Source: Hyaloraphidium curvatum (lineage: Eukaryota; Monoblepharomycota; Hyaloraphidiomycetes; Hyaloraphidiales; Hyaloraphidiaceae). From it: DNA of 64,000 nt. The stretch lies in NCBI GenBank assembly GCA_025558095.1, contig JAIVFI010000003.1, positions 496,001 through 560,000 on the forward strand. Reading direction: 5' to 3'. Made by a program: the position numbers and the translations under genes. How positions within the stretch are numbered: the stretch's first letter is position 1; each line of letters starts with the position of its first letter. Positions 33,789 to 44,500 of the stretch are shown one piece after another. The notes below the pieces were generated by a model. It saw only the letters and a program-made list of their open reading frames with translations. It was not told the DNA's origin and searched no databases.

Positions 33789-34707
33789 TGTTTTCGAAGC
33801 GCTAGGCCTCGTTTTCGAGGACTACAGGTCGATTCAAAGGGGCAGAGGGGCTGCCGGAGCGCGGGCGGGAGCGGCCCGGCGTGTGAGCTTGATTGCCCGC
33901 GGGCGCACCGCTCCGACCCCGCCGCCGTGCTCTAGACGTACCTGAGAGTGCGCGCTGTGACGGCGCGGCGATTCCAACGGTGGACAAGCGCGGGATGCGC
34001 GGAAAGGTAAAAAGCGTTGAATGCAGTTGAATAGCGCGAGTGATCACGCGGCACAGCAAGCTTGCTGGGATGCTTTCGAGTATCGACCGTCTAGTGATAT
34101 CCGTATCTGTACAAAAAGGATATCATCCCGCGCCGGCCGGTGGCACGTAGCCTCGCTTCCGGAAGGCGGTAAAGATGTCAGTAGTGCCGCGAATACATAA
34201 AATAGATAGGCGTTGACGCATGTTGCACATGAAGGTAGCACGGAGTCCGTCCAGGTCTTCGTCATCGGGGTACTTGGTGTATGCGATCTTCTTCATGAGG
34301 CGTTCGGCATCATCGTGGAATGCACAGTACGATTCCATGGCGAACGGTACGAGGCGGTGTGGTCCCTTCAAAGGCAATACCCACCAGGAGGATCAGCCGT
34401 TCGACATCGAGCATCGACTCCAAAGCATCCCTACAAGGCCCGGTGGGTATACGTCGGAGGACCACGCTGCAAGATACCGAGGCAGATTAGAAGCGGCACG
34501 GCCTATTCTCGCCCCGGATACGGAAGATTGACATCGAAAGTACCGCTTCGTGGTCCAAATAGCTTCTCAGAGGCGTCTGAATAGCTTCGGTTTGCTGTTT
34601 CGCCCAACGCCTCGAAAAGGCGAAATTGGTGCGCCGGCGCCGAGAGCAACACAAACACGTCGCCCGGAGTCCCGTTGGTCGGCCCGAATGCAAACGAGCG
34701 GCCAGCG
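33789..34707. other. Mostly gene-free stretch with one small doubtful minus-strand ORF
   Basis: 919 bp. On the minus strand, 34338-34123 encodes 71 residues (MESYCAFHDDAERLMKK... ending YVPPAGAG) with natural composition. An upstream piece at 34466-34385 has a CAG acceptor and GTGGGT donor and reads RRIPTGPCRDALESMLDVER. I could not join them in frame, so this may be a degenerate gene. The rest shows no supported feature. Confidence 0.4.
34123..34338 (-). other. Possible small gene or gene remnant
   Basis: 71-residue ORF from an ATG in CCATGG at 34338. It contains KYPDDEDLDGLRATFMCNM and DIFTAFRKRGYVPP. No family recognised and no convincing splice join to the possible upstream exon (34385-34466). 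It could be a fragment of a decayed gene or simply chance. Confidence 0.25.
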
Positions 34708-35932
34708 ATGACCGGAGAGAGCGGAGCGAACACTTCGGACGCGGCGGCGGCCGCGCCCGGCGGGCCGGCAGACCCCGTGTCGCCCACCTCGGCGCCCTCG
34801 GTCCCCGCCTCGCGGTATCCGTCGCCCTCGCCCGATTCTCCGCCGCTGCGGCCACAGTCGCTGCCGCCACTGAGACCGACGGTGGTCATCCCGCCATCGC
34901 TGTCTTCGCCTGCCGCCGCCTCGGCGCCCGCGGCCGCTGTTTACCGCGGCCCGCCGACCGTTTCACGATGGGGACTGGACCGTTCCATGCCTGCCGCCCC
35001 TTCTCCCGTCTCTCCGCGCCAGCCGTCCAATGTATTGCGAGGGGCGGACGCAAGGATGAAGGGAACCTACAAACTGAACACTCGGCCGCGTGTGCTGCGT
35101 GCCGCCGGCGGGATGGCGGTCTGGGCGTGCCTGATGTGCGCCCTGGCGGCCACGGGAGGCTGGCTGCTCATCGGCATGGGAGAGGATCCGGGCGGGTGGG
35201 AAGAGTGGATGGCGTGGGGCCGCTGGTTCGACGGAGATGTGGGTTCTTGCCGCGCTTTGGACCCTCCCCGATTTCTAACTGGGCATGCCGCCGTGGTAGG
35301 GCAACACTCGCGTCACGCTCGGCGTTGCTGGCTACTGCCTGCGCTCGCTGCTGCGCACGGTGCCCGATCGCGCTCCCGTGTCGCTGGCCTTGGTGCCGGG
35401 GCCGAACCTGACGCTTGCAAACAGCTACCAGACCGTCTGCTCTTTCTACCCCCAGGACATGCCTACTTCGCCGCTGGCGCCGGCGTTTGCCCCCATCTAC
35501 TTCCCGTTCCGCGGCCAGCCGCAGTTCTACTCTTCCAGCTACCTGGTCGCCATGCCAGCCCTCTTCCTGGCGCACGTTTGCGCGACCGTTGGCGCGATCA
35601 TCCTTCCTATCATCTGCGCCGGCCCCGACGCGCGCCGCTTCGCGAAGGGGCTGGGCTGGGGAGCGCTGGCCGCGCTGCTGAGCGGCTTCGGCATGACCGT
35701 GGCCTTTGTCGAGACCTGGAGGCAAGGCATGGCGAACCTGGCCAGCATCGGACAGATACCGGGGATCGTGCTGGACGGCCAGCAGTTCCAGTACGCCGGC
35801 GGGCTTGGCGCGGCCATCGCCGCTATTCTTACCTCGGCGTTCGGCGTGCAGCTGGGGTTCTGGCGCGGGTTCCAGAGACCGGGGAAGAAGAGGCGGGGGA
35901 ACGAGGATGGGCTCTACGATTGGATGGACTAG
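34708..35932 (+). CDS. Tetraspanning membrane protein, Sur7/PalI (claudin-like) type
   Basis: Exons 34708-35238 and 35300-35932; 387 aa; intron 61 bp (GTGGGT...GGTAG, phase 0). A Ser/Pro/Ala-rich cytoplasmic N-terminus of ~115 residues precedes four hydrophobic helices: AVWACLMCALAATGGWLLIG, then MPALFLAHVCATVGAIILP, WGALAALLSGFGMTVAF and AAIAAILTSAFGVQLGF. After the first helix the extracellular loop has GVAGYC and a later Cys (TVCSFYPQD), resembling the GLxGYC...C loop signature shared by fungal Sur7/PalI and animal claudins. The C-terminus is short, basic then acidic (KKRRGNEDGLYDWMD). Family members organise plasma-membrane domains or sense pH. The assignment rests on topology and the loop motif only. 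Confidence 0.6.
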
Positions 35933-36175
35933 CGCGGCGGCGACATGGGCGCGAGCAGGAACTGGGTCATGCTTTGTACTTCTTCTCATACCTATCGATC
36001 TATTGCCTTTTCTTCTTCCTCTGTTTGCTGCTCAAGCTGTTTTGTCGCAAAATTGCCCCATGAGGCGGCCATCGGCGCAGATTGGACTGAAGAAGGTGGG
36101 ATTCATCTGGGGCTCGAGCATACACCCGCCGTCACAGTCCTCTCAACACCGCAACAACCCACCTTCATCACCGCA

Positions 36176-37172
36176 ATGGACGATGCGGACCACCCCGAGC
36201 ACGAGGATTACGCCGACCATGTCGATGCAATCAGGGCGGCGAGCGGCGATGCCGTGCCGAGCGGCTATCTGCTCGTCAAGCGCACCGGACTCGGCCAGAT
36301 GGCCATCACGAAAATCCCGCTGTACCGGGACCCGGCCGGGCAAGCGGGCGCCAAGCGCATCCTTTCCGTGTGTCCCTCCAAGGATTGCCGCTACGTCTTC
36401 CACCGGAAAGGGTACCCCAGTGAGTTCCACGGTGCCGGGACGCCCGTACCTGGTCTGAGAGGTCCTCCGATGCGCAGGTGGTGCCCAAGGAGCGATGAAT
36501 CGGCACAGGAGTTCGAACCATCGTGGTGGAGAGGCCTTCGAGGTCCTCGTGCCTCGCCGGCAGGGGCAGCGGGAGGTGGGTCATTCCCCCGCTTTCCCCT
36601 TCCCCTCTCACCCCTTCATCCAGTTTGCCGCCAACACCAGCAAGGGCTCGTTCGGCGCAAGGACCAGGGGCAAATCCATCGCTACTGCGCCCCGGACTGC
36701 CGCCGTGAAGGGCAAGGAGACCATCGACAAGGTGGCCAGGCGCCCGACGCGAACGTGCCGTTCGAACCCCAAGGCCGTGCAACCGCTGCAGGAGATGCCG
36801 GAGGTGCAACCTCCCCAGGACGACAGTGCGTCCAGTGCGCTGCGCCAGGAGCCTCGTGGGGACCAAGACCTGCTCCAGCAAGCAATCCACACCCTCTTTG
36901 CGACGTACCCAGACTTGTTCAACGGGCCGCTGCAATCCGTCGTGGATTCCTACGGCAGCATCCCGGACTCCAACCCTCACGATCTGGAAGGCGATGCTTT
37001 CATATGGGAAGCTGGCGTTCTCTCACAAGAGTACCGTGATCAGCTGCCGGCCGCAGACGACTTCGGCCCCTATGGGCCGGTCCTTCCGAGCCTCCCGACG
37101 AGCGTGCTCGGCGCGGATGAGGACGGCTACTTCATTCAGCCAGCTTTCGGCCTTTCCTACCATTTGGACTAG
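36176..37172 (+). CDS. Zinc-finger-like protein, local family member 2
   Basis: Exons 36176-36419, 36478-36575 and 36624-37172; 296 aa; introns of 58 bp (GTGAGT) and 48 bp (GTGGGT). N-terminal acidic start, then DAVPSGYLLVKRTG and KRILSVCPSKDC. The spliced second exon supplies GAQGAMNRHRSSNH, giving C-x4-C ... N-R-H-x4-H, which aligns with SLCPHC ... NLNRH in the protein at 32952. A basic stretch (ARTRGKSIATAPRTAAVKGK) and an acidic, Pro-rich C-terminus (DFGPYGPVLPSLP; FGLSYHLD) follow. The exon model is supported by the match of this motif to its paralogues. A DNA-binding role is an inference. The second Cys spacing is wider than in the other two members. Confidence 0.65.
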
Positions 37173-37251
37173 CAGATGTGTCGAAACTTGGTCATGTATG
37201 CAGCTGTGTCATGTATCATCGGATGGAGAAAAGATCAAATGCGTCATTGCG

Positions 37252-37850
37252 CTACACAGCAAGCATCTCGGTCCCGTTCCCGTTGCCGTTCCGGATTGCA
37301 ATCGACCGGCGCTTGGGAGTTTTCTCGGCAGGCTTGCGAATCCGGATCGTGAGCACGCCGTCGCGGATGTCGGCGGAGCACTTGGTATCGGTGAGATCGA
37401 AAGGCAGCCTTTGCACAAACAGCTTAGTTGTAGGACGGACCGAACTGGCCGGAACCCACTGGATGGCCGTGGAAGCCTGATCCACTCCTCTCTCCTGCAG
37501 CACCAGCTTGCCATCTCCCACTTCGGACGGCAGTGAGGTAGCGCGACTCGCAGAGACAACCAACTGCTTGCCCTCGCTTCTCACGGCGACCGAGCTGGCC
37601 TCAGCGCCGGCCAAATCTTGGGCAGGGTCACTAGGCTGCTCGTAGGGGGCGCTCGAGGGACAGCAACCCACCAGCTGTCACCACGAACTCTTTTCCTAGT
37701 GCGAGAAAAGTGAATTTTCTAAGCGCTGCAGCCTAGGTGTAGTCCACGAACCGGTTTCGACGAGATCGATCGGAATCTGCCAGTGTCGGCCGGCGACAGC
37801 GGGCGAAGGCGCTCCGGCCACAGTGCTTGCTTCTTCATCCTCCGACGATG
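37252..37850 (-). CDS. Small heat-shock (Hsp20/alpha-crystallin) protein with a 24-bp micro-exon; N-terminus unresolved
   Basis: Core exons on the minus strand: about 37850-37752, 37695-37672 (24 bp) and 37616-37252; introns of 56 bp (GTTCGT...ACTAG) and 55 bp (GTGGGT...CCAAG). Spliced, they read HWQIPIDLVETG-KEFVVTA-DLAGAEASSVAV, then RSEGKQLVVSASR, a standard alpha-crystallin start (W-x-P-x-D-x-x-E-T ... L-x-G). The domain ends FDLTDTKCSADIRDGVLTIR with the final beta-strand. The chaperone holds unfolding proteins. Upstream, the frame meets a TGA at 37852-37854 before the first in-frame ATG (37911), so either the gene is broken or a further 5' exon exists; MFSIVDFFGEENRRA (ATG near 38015) is a tempting sHsp-like candidate joined through a ~130-bp intron. 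Confidence 0.65.
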
Positions 37851-38188
37851 GTCATGGAACAGCACCGGACTCGGGAAATGCTCCGGGATCGGGGTTCGAG
37901 GGCGACGGCATGTTGTCGATGATTCGGTCGGCGTGGCGATGAGTTGCCGATGAGTCGTCGTGAACTTGCTCGACGGTTTTCTTCGCCGAAAAAATCGACG
38001 ATGGAAAACATCGAAGAGGATAGAGGCTAGGTATTTGTCACGAATCGAGCATCGAAGCACGACCGTTGAATGAGAGATTGAATGAGAGATTTGAGGCGTC
38101 CAACGGGAGTGAGGACGCGAGCTACCGCTGGAGCTACCGCACCATTTCTCGCGTTGGACAGTGCTCACGCTCCGCAACGAAAGCAACC

Positions 38189-39324
38189 ATGGCATCGGCC
38201 GTTGCGCCGGAGCACTCTTATGAAGACCTTGCCGTCGAACTGGTCAGGAGATGGAAAGGAGCCGACCTGGTCCCGCATAGCTTCTTCCTCTATGTCGACG
38301 CTCCGGGCCACCGCGGGCCCATCTTCAAGCCGCAGAACACGTCGGACGCAGACAAATTCACGATGGTGACCATTTGTCACGTGTGCCTGCACGTGCACAC
38401 GGGCAAGCGCGAAGAAGGTGGGCAGCACGGCCAGCTGCCTCCGGCGCCGCCCGAGTTGACTATCTGCGATTTTCAGGCCAGCTTCTCTCGAACGTGAACA
38501 AACACATCAGCCTGAAGCAGGAAGGCTCTTTGAAAGTCAAAAGCTGCCGGAACGTGGGGCAGCGGAAGACCGTTGTCAAAAAGGAGCCTGTCGACGACTC
38601 CTTTCCGGACCCACATCCGGTAGAAGGACCCGAAGCTCAGGCGGACGCCGTTCCCTCTGCCGTCAAACCCAAAGACGATGATTTGGGGCCAGTGGACGAC
38701 AAGGCGGTCGCCGCTGCGTCTTCCGCGGCACCTGACGTCGGCGCCTGCGCTGGAGAGGACCCAATGGCCGAGTCGTCTCTCGACGTCAAGGGCACGGATG
38801 CCACGAGCATCACGCTTTCGCTTCCGGAGCTGCCACTTCACCTGCAGCATCTGGCACCTGGATTTGTCGTTTACGCTGCCCAGCTTCTTGCAAAGTCTCA
38901 TTTTGCAGCAGACCAAGAGGCGCTTGGTGCAAGCCGCGAACTCATTTCACTTCTCATGCCGGTTGTTTTCGGGGACGTGAATGTTTTTGAGTACGCTGCC
39001 AAGATTGGCTCCCTCGTGCAAGCGGAGGCAGAGAAGAAGGGCGCCGAGTGCCAGGCGGCCAAAGTGGGATCACCAAAACCTCTTGCCGACGACGACGAAG
39101 CGAGCGAAACGGACAGTGCCGAGGACTCCCCGTGTCTCGTGAAGGTGGGGGATTTTCCTCATTCGCCTGCTTGGTCGAACTCCGGACATTCGCCAGCTCG
39201 GTCGGAGTCTCCGGAATCGGACGCTTCGGACGAGATGCACCTGAGCATCGTGAAGATGGAGGAGGTGGAGGCGGACCCAGTTAGCCCGTCTGACGATTTC
39301 GTCTCGTGGGATGGCCTTGAGTGA
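38189..39324 (+). CDS. Zinc-finger-like protein, local family member 3
   Basis: Exons 38189-38417 and 38477-39324; 358 aa; 59-bp intron (GTGGGC...TTCAG) at phase 1. N-terminal domain (DLAVELVRRWKGADLVPHSF; GPIFKPQNTSD) then MVTICHVC, and, across the intron, GGQLLSNVNKHISLKQ followed by a Cys (VKSC). This is the same C-x2-C ... N-x-N-K-H arrangement as at 32952 and 36176. The rest is acidic and Ser/Asp-rich with a helical segment (about 215-290, LPLHLQHLAPGFVVYAAQLL; ASRELISLLMPVVFG) like the C-terminal helical part of member 1, then SP motifs (SPAWSNSGHSPARSESPESD). Possible nuclear regulator; no named family. Confidence 0.65.
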
Positions 39325-39448
39325 GGCACGCTTGTCAGCATTGGAGCTTGGTCATGGAAGGGCGTGGCGTGGACGTGCTGGGACAGATGTGTATGCCATT
39401 GTGTTGGCTAATCGTATTGTTTGCTCATTCTCTGCCGCGCCGTCGGAG

Positions 39449-40967
39449 CTAGCCCACTCCGGGAATCCAGATTGCAGTCCGTTTTCGGTAGGCATCCCAG
39501 CCCGCTGCGCCAGCCAGTCTTTCCTCTTCCTCTGCAATCCTCGCAGCAAAGAAGTTCGCAAGCACGTAAGCGTATGCACCGCACGCCAGCGGATTAAGCA
39601 GCATCAGCTGCGTTCCGACAGAGTACCAGAAGAACCCCGTGTAGCTCGGATGCCGCAGGATTGAATAAATGCCGTGCTGGACAAGGGTCGAGGGCGGGTG
39701 CGAGGGAAGCTGGTGGGTGAAGTGCGGACCCAGAGTGTGGATGGCCAGGTTGCGCAGAACGAGGCCTCCAAGGGTCACTAAAAGACCTGCAAAGCTACGG
39801 TCAGCTGCGAGAACCGGGCAGCGGCCTTCACCACATACCAGCGATCGAAAACAGATTCCACCGCTTCCAGGACGGAACGACGTACCACTCCAGCAGGTAC
39901 TCGACCAGGCCAAACACGAACGCAGCATGGTACGCGGTCGAATGGTTGATAAGGAACGCTGCAAGGGATGCGCCTGTAAGGAAAGGGCGGCATATGAAGA
40001 GATGGCTGAACTCGTGACACGCACAGTTTATGTTGACCTCCCTCGTGCGCCACGTTGCTGCTCCGAGGTATTCTGCCTCGTGAAACGCCCCCAGCAATGC
40101 AAACCACATGCCCAGAGGACCGTAACCCGCCATGTCCTTGGAAATGGTGCTGGCAAAAGCAAACCCAAGTCCCAATCCGGAAAGCAAGCCAAGAATGTAG
40201 CTCAAAGAGGAGATATTCGGCGGATTGTGAAGAGGGAGAGAAACCAGCGGCAGCTGCGCGCGTGTCTGAGCTTGGGTGGCACGAGGAAACGATTGGGCAT
40301 TCAGGATCGGTCGGGGAGCGGAAGGCGTGGAGATCACGGGCGTTGCGGCGGCATTTTGCGAGCCGGAAGAAGAAGGTTGCGCCCTCGCCGGCGTACTCGG
40401 CTCGTTGCCGGGTGTCGAAGATTCGCCAGTCGAAACAGGTCCGACGCGCTGTCGCAACCCCGGCATTTCCTTCTGCGGCGTCGGAAACGATGTTCTGGAA
40501 CCAGACACCCCACCAAGTGGGGTCGAATTCAATGGCGCGGTAGGGCCCGAACGCGTGTCCTTCGGTCGCTGCGGCGCCGGTTCTTCCGCCATGTACGCGT
40601 CCTCGGCGGCCTTGGACGCCGCCTCATCGATGCGCAGGTTCGATAGAATCGAAGGAAGCTCCTTGGACGCGGTGGCCGTGGGCGAGAGCTCGGCGTCCGC
40701 CAGCGAGAGGTTTCCCAGGGCAGCAGTCTCGTTCGCGACGTCGCGTCCGCCGTCCAGGGTGAGATCCTTCATGGTTTCATCCACCGCCTCGACGGACGCG
40801 TCTCCGACTTTGGCCATCGGAGTGGAGCCAGAGAGAGGCGGCGCGTCTGCGAAGGTTGTCGTCTGGCGATCGTCTTCGGAAGTATCATCAATCCATGTCC
40901 CCATGGCCTCCAACGTCGATACCTCCACCAACGACGAACGATCGGTGGACTCGGAGTCGCCGCTCAT
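39449..40967 (-). CDS. STE14: Protein-S-isoprenylcysteine O-methyltransferase (ICMT / Ste14)
   Basis: Exons 40967-39839 and 39786-39449 with a 52-bp intron (GTATGT...TGCAG, phase 1); 488 aa, or 467 if the ATG at 40904 is used. The N-terminal ~270 residues are disordered and Ser/Thr/Pro-rich, far longer than in yeast Ste14. The membrane enzyme follows: ISSLSYILGLLSGLGLGFAF, MWFALLGAFHEAEYLGA, SLAAFLINHSTAYHAAF, LVEYLLEWYVVPSWKRW and the catalytic region HGIYSILRHPSYTGFFWY, ending EEEERL. It methylates the prenylated cysteine of CAAX proteins such as Ras in the ER. About 22 residues (VNINCACHEFSHLF...) before SLAAFL look inserted relative to the family; no canonical intron would remove them in frame. 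It starts head-to-head with ERF4. Confidence 0.88.
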
Positions 40968-41496
40968 TGCTTCCGATTTTGCGGCGGCCGACCGGCCCCA
41001 GGGCGATGCAGCTTCCGGCGCCGCAGCACCGGATCCAGCGGGTCCTTCGGCTCCCAAGGACTTTCCGTGGTCTTTGCGTCTCGAACGGGACTACATACAC
41101 GGCGATGTAGTGCAGTACACCGCGGACTTCCCGCCTTTGCTGTCGCCGTACCTTCCCGCGGACGTTTTTGAGTCCGTGGTTGCCCACGTCAACTGTCGCC
41201 TCTTGGAGCTGGACCGCCCGACCACCGCATCTGTGGTTGAAGGCCTTGTTTCGTGGCTCACGTTGGGACTGTCGGACTTGTGGCGCGGCACGCCCCGGTT
41301 CTGGATCGAACTGGATAAGCTCCGAGAGTATCTTCGAGAACGGAGCGAAGAATGGGCGGAGTACGGACTTTCCATAGTCGACCCCAAGGAGACGGCGTGG
41401 CAGTTTGTGAGTCTTCCGTCCGTCGTCTTTGTGTACCTGACGTAGCTGCATCGCCAGCTCGAGATACGCGTTTTGCGGGCGCCAACAGTTCCGTAG
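40903..41496 (+). CDS. ERF4: ERF4 / GOLGA7-family palmitoyltransferase subunit
   Basis: Exons 40903-41406 and 41458-41496; 180 aa; 51-bp intron (GTGAGT...GCCAG, phase 0). A ~60-residue acidic, disordered N-terminus is followed by the Erf4/Golgin-A7 domain (about 65-180): LRLERDYIHGDVVQYTADFP, then VVAHVNCRLLELDR, VVEGLVSWLTLGLSD and the spliced end AWQFLEIRVLRAP. It partners a DHHC enzyme (Erf2/ZDHHC9) to palmitoylate Ras at the ER/Golgi. Without the intron the C-terminus would be SLPSVVFVYLT, unlike the family. The start ATG shares CCATGG (40902-40905) with an in-frame ATG of ICMT on the other strand. It ends 91 bp from the convergent BRCA2 stop. Confidence 0.85.
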
Positions 41497-41587
41497 CAGA
41501 CAACGTGTCTACCGGCAAGTCTATCCAATCTAAACATCGACCATGCTCTCGAGTTCATGCGCATGCCACTTGTTCTGCTCCCATGTC

Positions 41588-44500
41588 CTAGACAGCGTCC
41601 TCCATGTTGACAGGCCCTTCACCTCCATCCAGCAGCAAGCCGCACTTCTCCGTGGCTGGCACGCCCCTCCGTTCGTTTGCGGCGGGCTTCAAACCCCGCA
41701 CGATCCAGAGGGCCTGGTTCCCCAGCGTCGGAGTTGCAAGCAGTTCGATCTGCAGGGAATGTGTCACGATTCCGCCTACGGGTGACACAAAGAAATCACA
41801 GACCTCCCACATCGCCGTCGCCAGAAAGCTCGCAAGCTCGATGACGAGCTCCCTGGAAACCGCATCCGTTGGTGCAGAGGCCGCGATTGTGTTCACGGTA
41901 AAGCTCGCAAGGTCTGGATCCCCGAAGTCTGGTCGTGCTTGCGAAGAGGCACGCCAAGCTTCTTCCCACGCGGGCATTGCAAATGCGCCCTTGGCGTCCA
42001 ATAGACTTTCCACGCTACCGACAAACACCTTCCAAGGGATAGCGACGCGCAGCGCCTGGAATGGATGCGCTAGGAGCGAAACTGAAAGCTGTACAGCGAT
42101 CGGCGACGACCCCATGAGGTCTGAGTAGGCTGCCGATTGCGGTGCGCTCCTTTCCGAGAACCGAACCACCGTGCGCCCGTTTCCAGTTGTCACGTGTGAA
42201 ACCGAGTCGAAAAAGTCGATCGTTCCAAGTCCTTCCAGGGTGCGCGGGAGTCGCCTCAAGCGCGCGAACGTTGGCGCGGAGCGAGTCGGTTCCGGATGGT
42301 GCAGCAGCGGGAGCTCCCTCATTGCTTGCAGCTCGCGCTCCGTGCAAGAGTAAGCATGCAGTGACGAAGCTGGGGCGTCCACAAGAGTCCGACCTCCCGC
42401 CCGCAAGGATGCGAGAAGCGTGTCGGCCGATCGCATCAAGGTCTGCATCGCCACAGGATCCCTGAGAAGCTGATGCAGCGACTCGAGACGAGTCTTGCCG
42501 TCCGGCTTCCGATCATCGGTCTTGACGACAGCAGACTCCGTGGGGGCAAGCCACGGAACTTGCAGACGGTTGTGTACACCACGGTGCTGCAGATCGTAGA
42601 ACGCTGCTGCCGCCGGGCCCTGCGGAAAAGATATCAGGAGAAACTCAGCGAACCAGCAGAACAGGAGAGCACCGTGAAATCGCCCCAAATCAAGGCGCCG
42701 CCGAATCCCTCCTTGGCCCGAATGACCACAAGGGATCCTGATTCGTCCGAAACGACTGCATTCCTGAACTTGCGCCGATCATCTCCGATTTCCTCGACAT
42801 TGGCAAGCGCTGGCTTTGGTTAGGGCGAGAACAACCGGACAACCTTGATTGCCCTCACCTAGTAGCAGCCCGACGCAATCGACGTCGGAGCCCTCTTGGA
42901 CTTCGAAAAGCTCGGTGCACGTCCAAAACCGCCGGTGGCTGTAGCCAATTGCGGCAAGCTCTTCCGAGCTAACAACCACCGGCTGATACCGGGTCATCCG
43001 CTGCGTACTCAAGCGCACTCTGGACGCCAATGCGGAAGCTCCGACAAATCGTCGCGGAAGCGGCTTGGAGGATGCCGAAAGCGAAGAAATCTGTAGCCCC
43101 ATGGTAAGGTACCGAAACGCCATGCACGACATTGCGATCAACGTACGCGGAACCTGCTGCCCTCCTTCAAAAGTACCCAAGACTCCTCGCCCGGACGCCA
43201 AAACGTGAGTTCCAAATCCGGTCCCTCTGCGAGAACCCCGTCCCTGGGGAAATCACGGATCTTGATTCGGAAGAATGGAACCACGTTTCGCTCAGAAGCC
43301 ATCAGGGTCTGCGATTGAATCAAAGCATTAGCTGGTGTTCATTGGGAAAGAGGGTCCGCGTCCAAACTCACTTCGGCCTCGGCCTCCGCCTCCTGCCACA
43401 TTTCACGTCGCTTTCGCTCGCGAGCTTCCTCCGCGGCAGAATTGAGTGCCGTCAGCTGTCGCGGCCTGAGTCCTTCACGGAAAGCTGCCGGATCGCGATG
43501 CTTGCGCATAAGGAAAAGGAGCTCTCTGCCGTCCTCAATCTCAGAGAGAGGAGCTGCCATGACACGCATGAACTACGGCTCTGCATCGGGCAGGCAGCGA
43601 GAGACAAACCCACTTCCTGCGCCAGATTTGGAACCAAAAGGGGGAGTCTCCTCGTACGATGAAACCGAATTCTGTTCCATTCTCAGCCGGACTGCTGCCT
43701 GCGCTGCGAACATCTTTTCCTGATTGAGACGCTCCGTCAGAATGACACGAGGATAGGATCGAGGGCACAGCTAACCTGGTGCTCACGCTTCGCCCGCTCT
43801 TCCTCCTGCTCCGTGCGCACGATTTTTGTTCCGTCCTGCAGAGTTTCCATGAAGCGCATCTCGCTTCGACGCATGACGATGACGTCCACTTCCGACACGG
43901 CGCCGCCGTCGGGTTCCAGGGTCCGCAGGGGAACTGTCAAAGCTCGCAGTCTGTGGAACCCCAGTCTGGCGTCCCAGCGGGCCCGGCGAGTAGAATTCGC
44001 GTTCAGGATAAGCTTCACGGACGGCGGAGCTTCCAGAGGCGGGCACGCTTCGCCGTGCGTAAGCTTGTTGGACACCGTCGAATGAGGCCACGCAACGCGT
44101 GCAAAGCGAGCATCACTCACCTGTGCACCGCACGTCACAAGCTTGAGACCGACGTAAATCTTGCCGCGCCTCACAGCCTCCTTCAGCGGTTCGTCGAACT
44201 GCGCCCCAATGCAGTACCATCCATCCGTCAGCTCCACAGTCACGGATCCTTGATCGCAGAGGACTCTTGACACACAAAGCACAAGACTGCGGCCAGGGTT
44301 CCCGTCTCTTTCCAAAATCAGCTTCACGGCCGATCGGCGACCTCGATTGACTTCCTGTTCGTATCTGAGAAGATTTGGACAGGTCTTGAGCACACGTGCG
44401 GAGACCAACCCCAGTCTCCCTTACCGGTAGCGCAGCTGGTTCAAGACGTTGACTGCGTTCCACATCGAGATCGTGTTTGGGAACTTGCGAACGGTGCACG

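Noticed and set aside
34487-34889. Two minus-strand frames antisense to the Sur7-like N-terminus
   Set aside because: They mirror Pro/Ser/Ala-rich coding sequence of the plus gene, and no splice model links them to neighbours.
36505-36520. GTTCGAA tRNA T-loop-like sequence
   Set aside because: It falls inside a coding exon of the zinc-finger-like gene and no cloverleaf can be folded around it.
40276-40902. Plus-strand N-terminal extension of ERF4
   Set aside because: The frame is open but antisense to ICMT coding sequence and unlike the ERF4 family; the ATG at 40903 suffices.
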